Below are positions 33,300 through 42,207 of a stretch of 64,000 nucleotides of DNA, piece after piece. Origin of the DNA: DASQFQ01 sp038238015. Its GTDB lineage: Bacteria > Actinomycetota > Thermoleophilia > Solirubrobacterales > Solirubrobacteraceae. The translations under genes and the position numbers were made by a program. Below the pieces are notes generated by a model that ran no database searches, had not been told where the DNA came from, and worked only from the letters and a program-made list of their open reading frames with translations. Each line of letters opens with the position of its first letter. Positions within the stretch are counted from its first letter, which is position 1. Location of the stretch: positions 1 through 64,000 of the forward strand of contig JBBRYA010000009.1 of the NCBI GenBank assembly GCA_038238015.1, given 5' to 3'.

Positions 33300-34987
33300 T
33301 GTCCCGCCCCGTGCTCGACGAGGCCCGCCTCCGGCGCCTGATCGACGCCGGGCGCGGGCTGATCTCCGAAGCCGACGTCGATGCCGTCATGCAGCAGCTC
33401 CTCGACGTCGCGCGCAAGGTCACCGGCGCGCGCTACGCGGCGGTCGGCGTCCTCGACGAGAGCCGCCAGGGGCTCGAGCGCTTCATCACGGTCGGGATCG
33501 GCGACGCGACACATCGCGCGATCGGGGAGCTGCCCCGCGGCCGCGGGATCCTGGGGCTGCTGATCGAGGAGCCCAGGCCGCTCCGGCTGGACCGCATCGG
33601 CGAGCATCCGCGGTCCTACGGGTTCCCGAGCGCGCACCCGGAGATGGAGACGTTCCTCGGCGTTCCAGTGGTGATCCGCGACGAGGTCTGGGGGAACCTC
33701 TACCTCACCGAGAAGGAGGGCGGCGGCCCCTTCACCGACGCCGACGAGGACTCGATCGTGATCCTCGCCGACTGGGCCGCCATCGCGATCGACAAGGCCC
33801 GCCTCTATGCCGCCGTCGAGCGCCGCCGCGACCACCTCGAGCGCGCCGTGCGCAGCCTCGACACCACCGTCGCGATCGCCCAGGCGCTCGGCGGGGAGAC
33901 CGACCTCGACCGCATCCTCGAGCTGATCGTCAAGCGGGCGCGGGCGCTGGTCGGCGCCCGCACGCTGGTGATCATGCTCGAGCAGGACGACGAGCTGGTC
34001 TTCGCGGCCGGCGCGGGCGACCTGCCTGAGGGCGTCCACGGCCAGCGCATGCCGATCGAGGGAACGGTGTCGGGCCACGTGCTGCGCACCCAGCGCTCCG
34101 AGCGCCACGCCGACGCCCGCGCGGCACTGCACAGCTCGCTGGGGCTTCTCGGCCTCGACGCCGACAACGCGCTGCTGGTCCCGCTCGCGTTCCGCGGGCG
34201 CTCCGTCGGCGTGCTCGTCGCCTTCGACCACCTCGGCGACGAGGCGAGCTTCGACCACGAGGACGAGCGCCTGCTCGGCGCGTTCGCGGCGAGCGCGGCG
34301 ACCGCGGTGGCGACGGGCAAGTCCGTCGAGGAACAGCGGCTGCGCCAGAGCATCGAGGCCTCCGAGCAGGAGCGCCGGCGCTGGGCCCGCGAGCTGCACG
34401 ACGAGACCCTTCAGAGCCTCGCCGGCCTGCGCGTCGGGCTCTCCGCCGCCCTCGGCGGCAGCGAGGAGCAGCTCCGCGGGGCCGTGAGGTCCGCGGTCGA
34501 GAACGTCTCCGAGGAGATCGCCAACCTACGCGCGCTCATCGTCGAGCTGCGCCCGGCTGCGCTGGACGAGTATGGCGCCGCCGCGGCGATCGAGAGCCTC
34601 GCCGAGCGCACGGCGGCACGGCAGGGGCTCGCCGTGGACACGCACGTCGACCTGGCCTGGGAGCGCGGCGAGGCCTCGACGCGGCACGTCCCTGAGCTCG
34701 AGAGCACGGTCTACCGCCTGGTGCAGGAGTCCTTGACCAACGCCGTGCGCCACGCCGGCGCGACCCGCGTCCGCATCGAGGTGACAGAGCGCGACGGCGC
34801 ACTTGACGTCGCCGTCAGCGATGACGGTCACGGCTTCGACCCCGCCCTCCGGGCCAAGGGCTTCGGCCTCATAGGGATGCGCGAGCGCGTCATGCTCGCG
34901 GACGGGGAGCTCGACGTCGAGACCGGACCCGCCGGGACGACCGTACGCGCACGGCTGCCGGTGCGCCGGCGCGCCGCGGCCCACTAG
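33299..34987 (+). CDS. Two-GAF-domain sensor histidine kinase (NarL/DevS type)
   Basis: A 562-residue cytoplasmic kinase. Two GAF domains occupy about 20-165 and 195-340, followed by a HisKA_3 domain with E-R-R-R-W-A-R-E-L-H-D-E-T (phospho-acceptor His367) and a HATPase_c domain with Q-E-S-L-T-N-A-V-R-H-A and D-D-G-H-G-F-D and G-F-G-L-I-G-M-R-E-R. This architecture matches DevS/DosS redox or gas sensors, but heme binding cannot be read. The cognate regulator may be the LuxR-type protein at 37.6-38.2 kb, two genes away. The stop overlaps that of the convergent acyl-CoA ligase gene. Confidence 0.9.
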   Translation: MSRPVLDEARLRRLIDAGRGLISEADVDAVMQQLLDVARKVTGARYAAVGVLDESRQGLERFITVGIGDATHRAIGELPRGRGILGLLIEEPRPLRLDRIGEHPRSYGFPSAHPEMETFLGVPVVIRDEVWGNLYLTEKEGGGPFTDADEDSIVILADWAAIAIDKARLYAAVERRRDHLERAVRSLDTTVAIAQALGGETDLDRILELIVKRARALVGARTLVIMLEQDDELVFAAGAGDLPEGVHGQRMPIEGTVSGHVLRTQRSERHADARAALHSSLGLLGLDADNALLVPLAFRGRSVGVLVAFDHLGDEASFDHEDERLLGAFAASAATAVATGKSVEEQRLRQSIEASEQERRRWARELHDETLQSLAGLRVGLSAALGGSEEQLRGAVRSAVENVSEEIANLRALIVELRPAALDEYGAAAAIESLAERTAARQGLAVDTHVDLAWERGEASTRHVPELESTVYRLVQESLTNAVRHAGATRVRIEVTERDGALDVAVSDDGHGFDPALRAKGFGLIGMRERVMLADGELDVETGPAGTTVRARLPVRRRAAAH

Positions 34988-37593
34988 ACGTTCAGCGACG
35001 GGAACGCGGCGGTGACGCCCGGCGCCTGCACCCGGACGCGGGCGTCGACGACCAGAGCCCCCGTGGGCGAGGCGATCACCGGGGTGAGGTCGAGCTCGGC
35101 GACCGCCGGGTGCGTGGCCACCAGCGCGCCGGCGCGCACGACGAGGTCGCCCAGGGCGCCGAGGTCGGCGCGCGGGCGCCCGCGGTAGCCCTCCAGCAGC
35201 GGGAAGCTCCGCAGGTCGCGGAGCATGGCGTCCGCCTCCCGCGGGCCGAGCGGCGCGAGCCTGAGCTGCACGTCGCCGAGGAGCTCGGCCTCCAGCCCGC
35301 CGGCGCCGCAGGCGACGAGCGGCCCGAAGGCCGCGTCGCTCAGCGCGCCGACGATCAGCTCCGTCCCCGCGGGCGCCATGCGCTGGACGTGGAAGCCCTC
35401 GGCCGGCGTACCGGCGTCCTGGAGCAGGCGCCCCATCTCGCGCGCGGCGCGGCTCACGGCGGTGGGGCCGGAGAGCCCCAGCCGCACGCCCCCCACGTCG
35501 CGCTTGTGCAGGAGCCCCGGCGCCACGGCCTTGAGCGCGACGGCCCCGCCGAACTCTGCGGCGGCGCGGCCGGCGGCGCCGGCCGAGGTCACGAGCCGGC
35601 CCGCCACCATGGCGATCCCCCAGCAGGCCAGCGGCCGCTCGACGTCTCCGGCCGGCAGCCAGCCTCCGCCCCGCCCCAGCCCCGCGGCGACGAGCGTCGA
35701 CGCGGTCGCGGTGTCGGCGCCGGACGGCTCGACCTGCGATTCGGCCGGCTCCTCCCGCCGGCGAGCGTGCCCGACGGCGTGCGCGAGCGCCCGGACCGCC
35801 TCCTCGGGCGTGGAGAAGCGTGGCACCGCGCCCGCGTCCGCGGCCGAGGGCGCGTCGGCGCCCACCCACACGGCGAGCACCGGCCGCTCGGTCCCCGCCG
35901 CCGCCGCCGCGACCGCGCGGACGACCTCGGCCGCGCGCGCGGCCAGCGGCCTGACGAAGATCGTCACGACCGCGTCGACGGCGTCGTCGCCGAAGAGGAC
36001 GCGCAGGGCCCGCTCGTACTCGGCCGCGGTCGCCGACGCGGTCAGGTCCACGACCGTCGCGACCCGCAGCGCGGCCGCCTCGCACGCGTCCGCGCACAGC
36101 CTGCCGGGACCCGCGGCGTTGGTGAGCACCGCAACGCGGTCCCCGCGCGGCAGCGGCTGGTGCGCGAGCAGCGCGGCCACGTCGAGCATCTCCCCGACCG
36201 TCTCGGCCCGCAGCACGCCGGCGTGGGCGAACAGCGCGTCGACGGTCTGCTCAGACGCCGCGAGCAGCGCTCCGGTATGCGTCGGCACCGCGCGCGGGCG
36301 CAGTACAGGCCGGCCTCCCTTGACCGCCACGATCGGCTTGGTCCGGGTGATCCGCCGCGCGATCCGCCCGAACCTGCGCGGGTTCCCGAAGGACTCCAGG
36401 TGCAGCAGCAGGACCGAGGTCTGCGGATCCTGCTCCCAGTACTCGAGCAGGTCGTTGCCGGAGAGATCGGCCTTCTCGCCCATGGAGACGAACGTGGAGA
36501 GCCCGATGCCCCGCGCCGCCGCCTCGTCGAGCGCGGCGATCGCGAACGACCCGCTCTGCGTCGCGAAGCCGGCGTTGCCGGCCGTGAACGCAGCGGGAGC
36601 GTAGGTCGCGTTCAACGCGACGGCGGGGTGCGGGTTGGCGACGCCGAGGCAGTCGGGGCCCACCAGGCGCATGCCCGCCGAGCGGCAGACCGCGAGCAGG
36701 TCGGCCTGCAGCGCGCGCCCGTTGGGCCCGGGCTCCGCGAACCCGGCGGTCAGGACGACCAGGGCGCGCACGCCCTTGGCGGCGCAGGCCCGCGCCGCGT
36801 CCACGACCGCGCCTGCCGGCAGCGCGATCACGGCGAGCTCGACGTCGTCCTCGACGTCGGAGATATCGGTCACCGTCGGCCGCCCGGCGACCTCGGCCCC
36901 GCCAGCGGTGACGAGGTGCAGCGATCCCGTGAAGCCCGAGGCGAGCAGGTTGCGCACGAGCTCCCCGCCGATGGTCGCGGGCGTCGACGTCGCCCCGAGC
37001 ACCGCGACGCTCGACGGCCGCAGCACGTGGGCGACAGCCGCGACGTCGGCGTCGCGCTGGCGGTCCTCGAAGCGCCGGCGTGCGTCGCGGGAGAGCGAGG
37101 TCGGGAACTCGATTAGCACCTCGCCCTCGAAGGAGCCGGTCGTCACCGGGAAGCCGGAGTCGCGGAACACGCGCAGCATGCGCCGGTTCTCAGGCAGGAC
37201 GGTGGCGCTGAACGTGGCGATCCCCTCGGCCGACGCCGCCTGCGCGAGGTGGGCGATCAGCACCGTTGCGATCCCGTGGCCATGCCAGGCGTCGGCCACC
37301 GCGAACGCGACCTCCGCCTCCCCCGGCGACCCGCGGATGTAGGTGCCGTGCCCGACGACCGTCGCCTCGGGACCTCGGAGCACCACCAGCGACAGCCCGT
37401 CACCGAGGCCCGCCGCGCTGCGGGCGGCCGCGTCGAGGTTGACGCCGCCGCTGAAGAAGCGAAACCAGCGCGACCGGTCAGACAGGGCGCCGAGGAACTC
37501 GCGCAACCGCGGTTCGTCCCCCGCTGTCGCCCGGCGCACGTGCACGGTCGAGCCGTCGCGGAGCACGATGTCGGTCTCGGCGAGGAGCCCCAT
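34984..37593 (-). CDS. GNAT acetyltransferase/acyl-CoA synthetase (NDP-forming) fusion, Pat-like
   Basis: An 869-residue protein with three parts: an N-terminal GNAT fold (15-165; V-A-D-A-W-H-G-H-G-I-A-T-V-L), a CoA-binding plus ligase region (190-500) with the phospho-histidine loop V-P-T-H-T-G-A (His439), and a C-terminal ATP-grasp region (about 660-869). In related fused proteins the GNAT part acetylates lysines of target enzymes such as acyl-CoA synthetases, while the ligase part is often regulatory; others make acetyl-CoA with ADP. Which applies here is unknown. It lies between the kinase and response regulator genes, which may mark a hypoxia or energy-stress module. Confidence 0.87.
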   Translation of the reverse strand: MGLLAETDIVLRDGSTVHVRRATAGDEPRLREFLGALSDRSRWFRFFSGGVNLDAAARSAAGLGDGLSLVVLRGPEATVVGHGTYIRGSPGEAEVAFAVADAWHGHGIATVLIAHLAQAASAEGIATFSATVLPENRRMLRVFRDSGFPVTTGSFEGEVLIEFPTSLSRDARRRFEDRQRDADVAAVAHVLRPSSVAVLGATSTPATIGGELVRNLLASGFTGSLHLVTAGGAEVAGRPTVTDISDVEDDVELAVIALPAGAVVDAARACAAKGVRALVVLTAGFAEPGPNGRALQADLLAVCRSAGMRLVGPDCLGVANPHPAVALNATYAPAAFTAGNAGFATQSGSFAIAALDEAAARGIGLSTFVSMGEKADLSGNDLLEYWEQDPQTSVLLLHLESFGNPRRFGRIARRITRTKPIVAVKGGRPVLRPRAVPTHTGALLAASEQTVDALFAHAGVLRAETVGEMLDVAALLAHQPLPRGDRVAVLTNAAGPGRLCADACEAAALRVATVVDLTASATAAEYERALRVLFGDDAVDAVVTIFVRPLAARAAEVVRAVAAAAAGTERPVLAVWVGADAPSAADAGAVPRFSTPEEAVRALAHAVGHARRREEPAESQVEPSGADTATASTLVAAGLGRGGGWLPAGDVERPLACWGIAMVAGRLVTSAGAAGRAAAEFGGAVALKAVAPGLLHKRDVGGVRLGLSGPTAVSRAAREMGRLLQDAGTPAEGFHVQRMAPAGTELIVGALSDAAFGPLVACGAGGLEAELLGDVQLRLAPLGPREADAMLRDLRSFPLLEGYRGRPRADLGALGDLVVRAGALVATHPAVAELDLTPVIASPTGALVVDARVRVQAPGVTAAFPSLNV

Positions 37594-37611
37594 GGGCGGC
37601 GGCTCTCGGCC

Positions 37612-38241
37612 CTAGACGGTCATCAGCCCGTGCTCGAGCGCGTAGTGCACGAGCTCGGCGCGGCTCGTGAGCCGGATCTTCTGCTGGATGTGGGCCCGGT
37701 GGGACTCGACCGTGCGCACGCTTAGGTAGAGCTGCGTCGCGATCTCGGAGTTCGTGTGGCCCAGGGCGATCAGCCGCAGGATCTCCAGCTCGCGCTCGGT
37801 CAGGTCGTCCGGCGGCCCGGACGGGACAGGCGGCGCCGCGGCGATGCGGGCGCCGAGCTGCGGGTTCAGGTAGGTCCCGCCCGAGGCCGCCGCGCGGACG
37901 GCCTGCACGAGCTCCTCGTCGGCGGCCTCCTTGAGCACATAGCCGCTCGCGCCGGCCTGCATCGCCTCACGCGCGAACGCCGGGTCCTCCTGCATGGTCA
38001 GGACGACCACGTGCGTCCCGGGCGACTCCTGCATGAAGAGCGGGATGGCCGGAAGGCTCGGGTCACCGGGCATGTTCAGGTCGAGGACGAGCACGTCGGG
38101 CTGGTGCGCGCGCACGTAACAGTGGGCATCGGCCACGTCGCCCGCCTCGGCCACGACCTCGAAGCCCTCCTCGCGGTCGAGCAGCATCCGCAAGCCACTG
38201 CGCACGACACGATGGTCGTCGGCGATCACGATCTTGGTCAT
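37612..38241 (-). CDS. NarL/LuxR-family response regulator
   Basis: A 209-residue response regulator. The receiver domain has I-A-D-D-H at the N-terminus, phospho-acceptor Asp54 in L-V-L-D-L-N-M-P-G, and the conserved Lys in G-Y-V-L-K-E. The C-terminal LuxR HTH contains L-T-E-R-E-L-E-I-L-R-L-I-A-L-G-H-T-N and V-R-T-V-E-S-H. The ATG is chosen inside a longer frame because the receiver begins right there. It ends 18 bp from the acyl-CoA ligase start on the same strand, so regulator and ligase may be one operon. The GAF kinase nearby is the likely partner. Confidence 0.92.
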   Translation of the reverse strand: MTKIVIADDHRVVRSGLRMLLDREEGFEVVAEAGDVADAHCYVRAHQPDVLVLDLNMPGDPSLPAIPLFMQESPGTHVVVLTMQEDPAFAREAMQAGASGYVLKEAADEELVQAVRAAASGGTYLNPQLGARIAAAPPVPSGPPDDLTERELEILRLIALGHTNSEIATQLYLSVRTVESHRAHIQQKIRLTSRAELVHYALEHGLMTV

Positions 38242-38350
38242 CGCAGCGCACGCTAACGGCTCGCGACCGCCGCCCGCTCCGTAGTTCGCCGCGCGCCCGA
38301 CCGCAGTTGCCGCCGATGACCCGCCGGGCATCCGCGCCTAGGTTCACGGT

Positions 38351-39553
38351 ATGACCGATACCACCCCCTCTCGCGTCGTCATCGCCGGTGGCGGCGTGGC
38401 CGCGCTCGAAACCCTGATCGCCCTGCGCGATCTCGCCGGCGATCGCGTGGAGATCACGCTCGTCGCGCCGAACGAGTTCTTCAACTACCGCCCGATGATG
38501 GTCGCGGAACCCTTCGCCAAGGGCCGCGCGCGCGGCTACGAGCTGGCCCGCATCGCGGAGCGCTTCGATGCCCACCTCGTCCCTGACGCGGTGGCCGAGG
38601 TCCGCCCGGACGAGCAGGTCGTCCGTACACAGGGCGGCGAGCTGATCGGCTACGACCACTTCGTCCTCGCGACCGGCGCGCGAGCGACGCCGGCCTCCGA
38701 GCACGGGATCACCTTCGGGGAGGATCGCGAGGAGGAGGCGCTGCACGGCCTGCTGCGCGACGCCGAGGAGGGCTACCTCAAGCGCATTGCCTTCGTGGTC
38801 CCGAGCGACGCGACGTGGTCGCTGCCGCTGTACGAGCTTGCCCTGATGACGGCGCGCCAGGCCTGGAGCATGGGGGCCGACAGCCTCGAGTTCCTCTTCG
38901 TGACGCCCGAAGACCGGCCGCTCGCGATCTTCGGAGCCGAGGCGAGCGACACCCTGGCCGAGCTGCTCGGGGGGGCCGGGATCGACTTCACCGGGTCCTC
39001 GTACGCCACCGTCGAGAAGGGTCACCTCGTCATCGACCCGGGGGGCCGGCGCGTCGACGTCGACCGCGTGGTCAGCCTGCCCCGCCTGGAGGGACGCCGC
39101 ATGCCGGGCATCCCCGCCGGCGACGACGGGTTCGTCCCGGTCGACACCTACGGCCGCGTCGCCGGGCTCGACGGCGTGTACGCCGCGGGTGACGCGACCA
39201 CGTTCCCGATCAAGCAGGGCGGGCTCGCGACGCAGCAGGCCGACGCGGTCGCCGAGACGATCGCCGCGGCTGCGGGAGCGCCGCTGGAGCCCCAGCCGTT
39301 CAAGCCGGTGCTCCGCGGGATGCTCCTCACCGGCGGCGAGGACCGCTTCATGCGCGCCGGCGTCGCCGGCGGACAGGGACAGCCCGAGCTCGCGACCCAC
39401 GCGCTGTGGTGGCCGCCGACCAAGATCGCGGCCCGCTACCTCGCGCCGGTCCTGTTCGGCCAGGACGAGCTCGACGCCGTAGCCCGCATCCGCGGCGATC
39501 ACCTGCCGGTGGAGACTGAGCTCGGCCTCGCCGCGGCGAGCTCCAGCGCGTAA
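38351..39553 (+). CDS. FAD-dependent NAD(P)/sulfide:quinone-type oxidoreductase
   Basis: A 400-residue flavoprotein with the FAD motif G-G-G-V-A-A at 13-18, F-F-N-Y-R-P-M-M (a segment typical of NDH-2 and sulfide:quinone reductase relatives), L-A-T-G-A-R and the second FAD motif V-Y-A-A-G-D-A-T. The C-terminal part W-W-P-P-T-K-I-A-A-R-Y-L-A-P may contact the membrane. The redox cysteines of true sulfide:quinone reductases are not present, so a quinone or other acceptor is guessed. It diverges from the response regulator gene (109 bp) and precedes the USP gene by 12 bp. Confidence 0.8.
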   Translation: MTDTTPSRVVIAGGGVAALETLIALRDLAGDRVEITLVAPNEFFNYRPMMVAEPFAKGRARGYELARIAERFDAHLVPDAVAEVRPDEQVVRTQGGELIGYDHFVLATGARATPASEHGITFGEDREEEALHGLLRDAEEGYLKRIAFVVPSDATWSLPLYELALMTARQAWSMGADSLEFLFVTPEDRPLAIFGAEASDTLAELLGGAGIDFTGSSYATVEKGHLVIDPGGRRVDVDRVVSLPRLEGRRMPGIPAGDDGFVPVDTYGRVAGLDGVYAAGDATTFPIKQGGLATQQADAVAETIAAAAGAPLEPQPFKPVLRGMLLTGGEDRFMRAGVAGGQGQPELATHALWWPPTKIAARYLAPVLFGQDELDAVARIRGDHLPVETELGLAAASSSA

Positions 39554-39565
39554 TCGACTGGGCAC

Positions 39566-40498
39566 ATGGCCCCCGGCCTTCCACTCCCCGGCCCGATCGT
39601 CGTCGGCGTCGAGCACTCCGAGCCGGCGCGCGACGCGCTCGCCCTGGCCCGGACGCTCGCGCGGGCCGCGGGCGCCCGGGTGATCCTGGTCGCGACGTTC
39701 CCCGACAACGCGCGCTCGGCCACGCTGGGACGAGGCGCGTACGCGCGGGCGCTGGCGCTCGAGGCCGAGGAGGCGCTCGAGTGGGTGGCCCGGCCGCTCG
39801 CCGGGGTCCAGACCGAGTCGAGAGCCGTGGCGAGCACCTCCGTCGCACGTGGCCTGCAGGAGGTCGCGGCGGCCGAGGGCGCCCTTGCCATCGTCGTCGG
39901 GCCGTCGCACCGCGGGGCGGTCGGGCGCATCCTGCTCGGCACCGTCGGCGAGCGGCTCCTGCACGGATCCCCCTGCCCGGTCGCGGTGGCGCCGCGCGGC
40001 TACTGGGGCATCGGTGACACCCGCATACGGCGGATCGGCGTCGGCTACGTGAAGGTGCCCGAGGCCGGCGAGGCGCTCGGCGCGGCGGTCGGGCTCGCCG
40101 CGAGCACGGGCGCGGCGGTCCGGGTGCTCAGCGTCGTCGAGCCTCCCGTGGTCACGGCGACGCTCGCGCTCGCCGGTGGCTACGCCGAGCTCGAGCAGAC
40201 CGCGCGCGAGGATCTGGCCCAGCGCCTGGGCCGCGCGGTCGACGGCGCCTTCCCGCCGGTCGTGATCTCAGACGAGGTGGTGGACGGCTACGCCGACGAC
40301 GAGCTCGCGCGGCTCTCCGGCGAGGTCGACCTCCTGGTCTGCGGCTCGCGCGGCCAGGGCCCGGTCGGCAGGGTCATGCTCGGCAGCGTGTCGGGCGGCG
40401 TCCTGCGCAAGGCGCACTGCCCGGTCCTCGTGGTGCCGCGCGGCGTCCGCGACGGCTTCACGGCCCTCCCCGTCCCCGCCGCAGCCGCGCTGACCTAG
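39566..40498 (+). CDS. Tandem universal stress protein
   Basis: A 310-residue protein with two UspA domains, about 10-145 and 155-300. Each ends with the nucleotide-binding pattern: G-P-S-H-R-G-A-V-G-R-I-L-L-G-T-V and G-S-R-G-Q-G-P-V-G-R-V-M-L-G-S-V, followed by H/C-P-V. The G-x2-G-x9-G-S/T form suggests ATP binding. Tandem USPs in actinobacteria are often controlled by DevR-like regulators, which would fit the two-component genes next door. It probably shares a transcript with the preceding flavoprotein gene. Confidence 0.9.
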   Translation: MAPGLPLPGPIVVGVEHSEPARDALALARTLARAAGARVILVATFPDNARSATLGRGAYARALALEAEEALEWVARPLAGVQTESRAVASTSVARGLQEVAAAEGALAIVVGPSHRGAVGRILLGTVGERLLHGSPCPVAVAPRGYWGIGDTRIRRIGVGYVKVPEAGEALGAAVGLAASTGAAVRVLSVVEPPVVTATLALAGGYAELEQTAREDLAQRLGRAVDGAFPPVVISDEVVDGYADDELARLSGEVDLLVCGSRGQGPVGRVMLGSVSGGVLRKAHCPVLVVPRGVRDGFTALPVPAAAALT

Positions 40499-40570
40499 CC
40501 GGTCGGACCCGACGGATGCGCCGTCCGCCCCGTGCGGGAACGCGGCGTAGGCGTCCCGGCCGGCGCCCCG

Positions 40571-40606
40571 CGGACCCCCGCCCCCCCGCCGGGGGTCGGG
40601 GGTCCG
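40571..40606. terminator. Strong GC hairpin after the USP gene
   Basis: A 9-bp perfect stem CGGACCCCC with GGGGGTCCG; inside it CCCCC can pair with GGGGG, giving one long hairpin of 36 nt. It lies 72 bp after the USP stop and 33 bp before the next small gene. No T-tract. Terminator or attenuator is the likely role. The surrounding 140 bp show no other gene. Confidence 0.5.
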
Positions 40607-40638
40607 GAGGCGTCTCCGCCCGGCGGTAGGTTCGGGCG

Positions 40639-40800
40639 ATGGCCCCGTCCGCGCTCGATCTCCCCGGCCCGTCGCGCCGGATCCGCGTCGAGCCGCTTCG
40701 CCGCCCCGCTCCTGAGCCTTCGCCCGAGCCCGACCGGGAGGCGCCCGCCCCGGCGCCGGCGGAGGAGCCCAGCCGCCCCGCGGAGCCCGTGCCGGCGTGA
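40639..40800 (+). CDS. 53-residue Pro/Glu-rich small protein coupled to the next gene
   Basis: A short frame that reads M-A-P-S-A-L-D-L-P-G-P-S-R-R-I-R-V-E-P-L followed by a Pro/Glu/Ala-rich tail. The tail is low complexity, but the N-terminal 20 residues look ordered. Its TGA overlaps the GTG of the following large gene by the GTGA quartet, the same arrangement used by many true gene pairs in this window, which is the main reason to accept it. No function is known to me; it may be a partner or a translational leader. Confidence 0.5.
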   Translation: MAPSALDLPGPSRRIRVEPLRRPAPEPSPEPDREAPAPAPAEEPSRPAEPVPA

Positions 40801-42203
40801 GCGCGCCGGACCTGATCGAGCCGCTGCTGGGGTTCCGCGCGTGGCGACCCGATGACGACGGGAGGCTCGTCCCGTGGTCGGCCGGGCTCAGCGGCACTTG
40901 GGTGCCGGGCGAGAACGAGGCGCGCTGCCTGGCGTCGCCGAGGGCGCACCGAGCACCCGCGCACCGCTGCACCTGCGGCCTCTACGCCCTCACCGAGCAC
41001 GCGGACGCGCGCCTTCGCCCCCATCAGGACGCGGTCGGCGCGATCGTCGCGTGGGGCGACATCGAGGTCCACCGCACGGGCTTCCGGGCCCAGTTCGCGC
41101 GGATCGTGGCGCTCGGCCTGCCCGATCGATGCGGCCTGGCCCACCGCGAACGGCTGGAGCGGGCCGCGGAGCGCTACGGCGTGCCGCTCGTCGCGATCGG
41201 GCTGCTGCCGGAGATGGCCCTGGAGCACGGCCGTCCCGTCGCCTTCGAGACGCTTCCCGCTCACGCCCCTCGAGCCCGCTCGCCGCGTGACCGCTGCCCG
41301 CCGCTGACCGAGGACGGCCTGGTCGGCTACGCCCCCGACGAGCATCTGCGCGTCGAGATCGCCGGCGGGATGCTGCGCGTGGCTCCCACGGCGCCGCTCG
41401 CGCGCGATCTCGGTCCGTCGAGCACGGTCAGGCTCGCCGGCGCCGGCATCGCGCTGCGGCGCGGGGACCCGCTCGGCCGGCTCGGCGAGCCCGACGGCGG
41501 CGTCGTGCTGACTTCGCCGGTGAGCGGCACGCTGACGACCGGCTCACACGGCGTCGGGGAAACCGAGCCGGCCCTGGCTTCGGTTGGCGCGAGCGGCTGG
41601 ATCTGCTCGATCACCCCGACCTGCTGGGAGCAGGAGGCCGGCGACCTCGAATGGGGCGACGCCGGGGCCCGCACCTACGCGGCCTGCCTCGCCCACGACG
41701 CGCGCGGCGGCGATCCCTTCGCGTTCGTCCGGGCCCGCTGGGTCAGCGCGCACGCGCACGTGAGCTCGGCGGGGGCGGTGCTCGCGCAGCTCCGCGCGGA
41801 CAGCAACCGGCCGCGCTTCGCGAGCGAGCAGGAGGTGCACGACCGGGTCGGCGGCGCGCTCCGAGCCGCCATCGCAGAACCCGCGCTGGCGCCGCGGCTG
41901 ACCCGTCTCGACACGCTCGTCGGCTGGAGGCTGCACCAGCCCGGCGCCGACGTGGTGCTGGACCTGCGCGGGCCCGTCCCGAGCGTGGCCTGCGGGACGC
42001 TCGATCCCGGCGAGGACGGCCTCCTCATCTACAGCTCCGCGCAGACGGCCGACGAGTACCTGGCGGGCCGCCTCGACCTGCCGGCCGCGTGGCGGCGCCG
42101 TGAAGTCCAGGCCAACCGCCCCCTCCAGCACGTGCTGCGCGCCGCGAGCGTCTTGAAGTCGCTGCACCCGGGCTATCGAGCCGCGCGGGCGGCGTCCCGC
42201 TGA
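40797..42203 (+). CDS. Multidomain protein with GcvH/lipoyl-like and SCP2-like domains
   Basis: A 468-residue soluble protein. Residues 1-150 contain L-L-G-F-R-A-W-R and H-R-C-T-C-G-L-Y-A-L, a small Cys-bearing domain I cannot name. Residues about 185-295 follow a glycine cleavage H/biotinyl-lipoyl fold: V-G-Y-A-P-D-E, then L-T-S-P-V-S-G-T-L and G-W-I-C-S-I. The place of the lipoyl lysine (usually E-S-V-K-A) reads E-P-D-G-G, so it should not be lipoylated. Residues about 340-460 resemble a sterol-carrier-protein-2 domain (G-A-D-V-V-L-D-L-R, S-A-Q-T-A-D-E-Y-L-A-G). The combination suggests an acyl or lipid-binding scaffold, but no function is assigned. Confidence 0.7.
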   Translation: MSAPDLIEPLLGFRAWRPDDDGRLVPWSAGLSGTWVPGENEARCLASPRAHRAPAHRCTCGLYALTEHADARLRPHQDAVGAIVAWGDIEVHRTGFRAQFARIVALGLPDRCGLAHRERLERAAERYGVPLVAIGLLPEMALEHGRPVAFETLPAHAPRARSPRDRCPPLTEDGLVGYAPDEHLRVEIAGGMLRVAPTAPLARDLGPSSTVRLAGAGIALRRGDPLGRLGEPDGGVVLTSPVSGTLTTGSHGVGETEPALASVGASGWICSITPTCWEQEAGDLEWGDAGARTYAACLAHDARGGDPFAFVRARWVSAHAHVSSAGAVLAQLRADSNRPRFASEQEVHDRVGGALRAAIAEPALAPRLTRLDTLVGWRLHQPGADVVLDLRGPVPSVACGTLDPGEDGLLIYSSAQTADEYLAGRLDLPAAWRRREVQANRPLQHVLRAASVLKSLHPGYRAARAASR

Positions 42204-42207
42204 GCTC

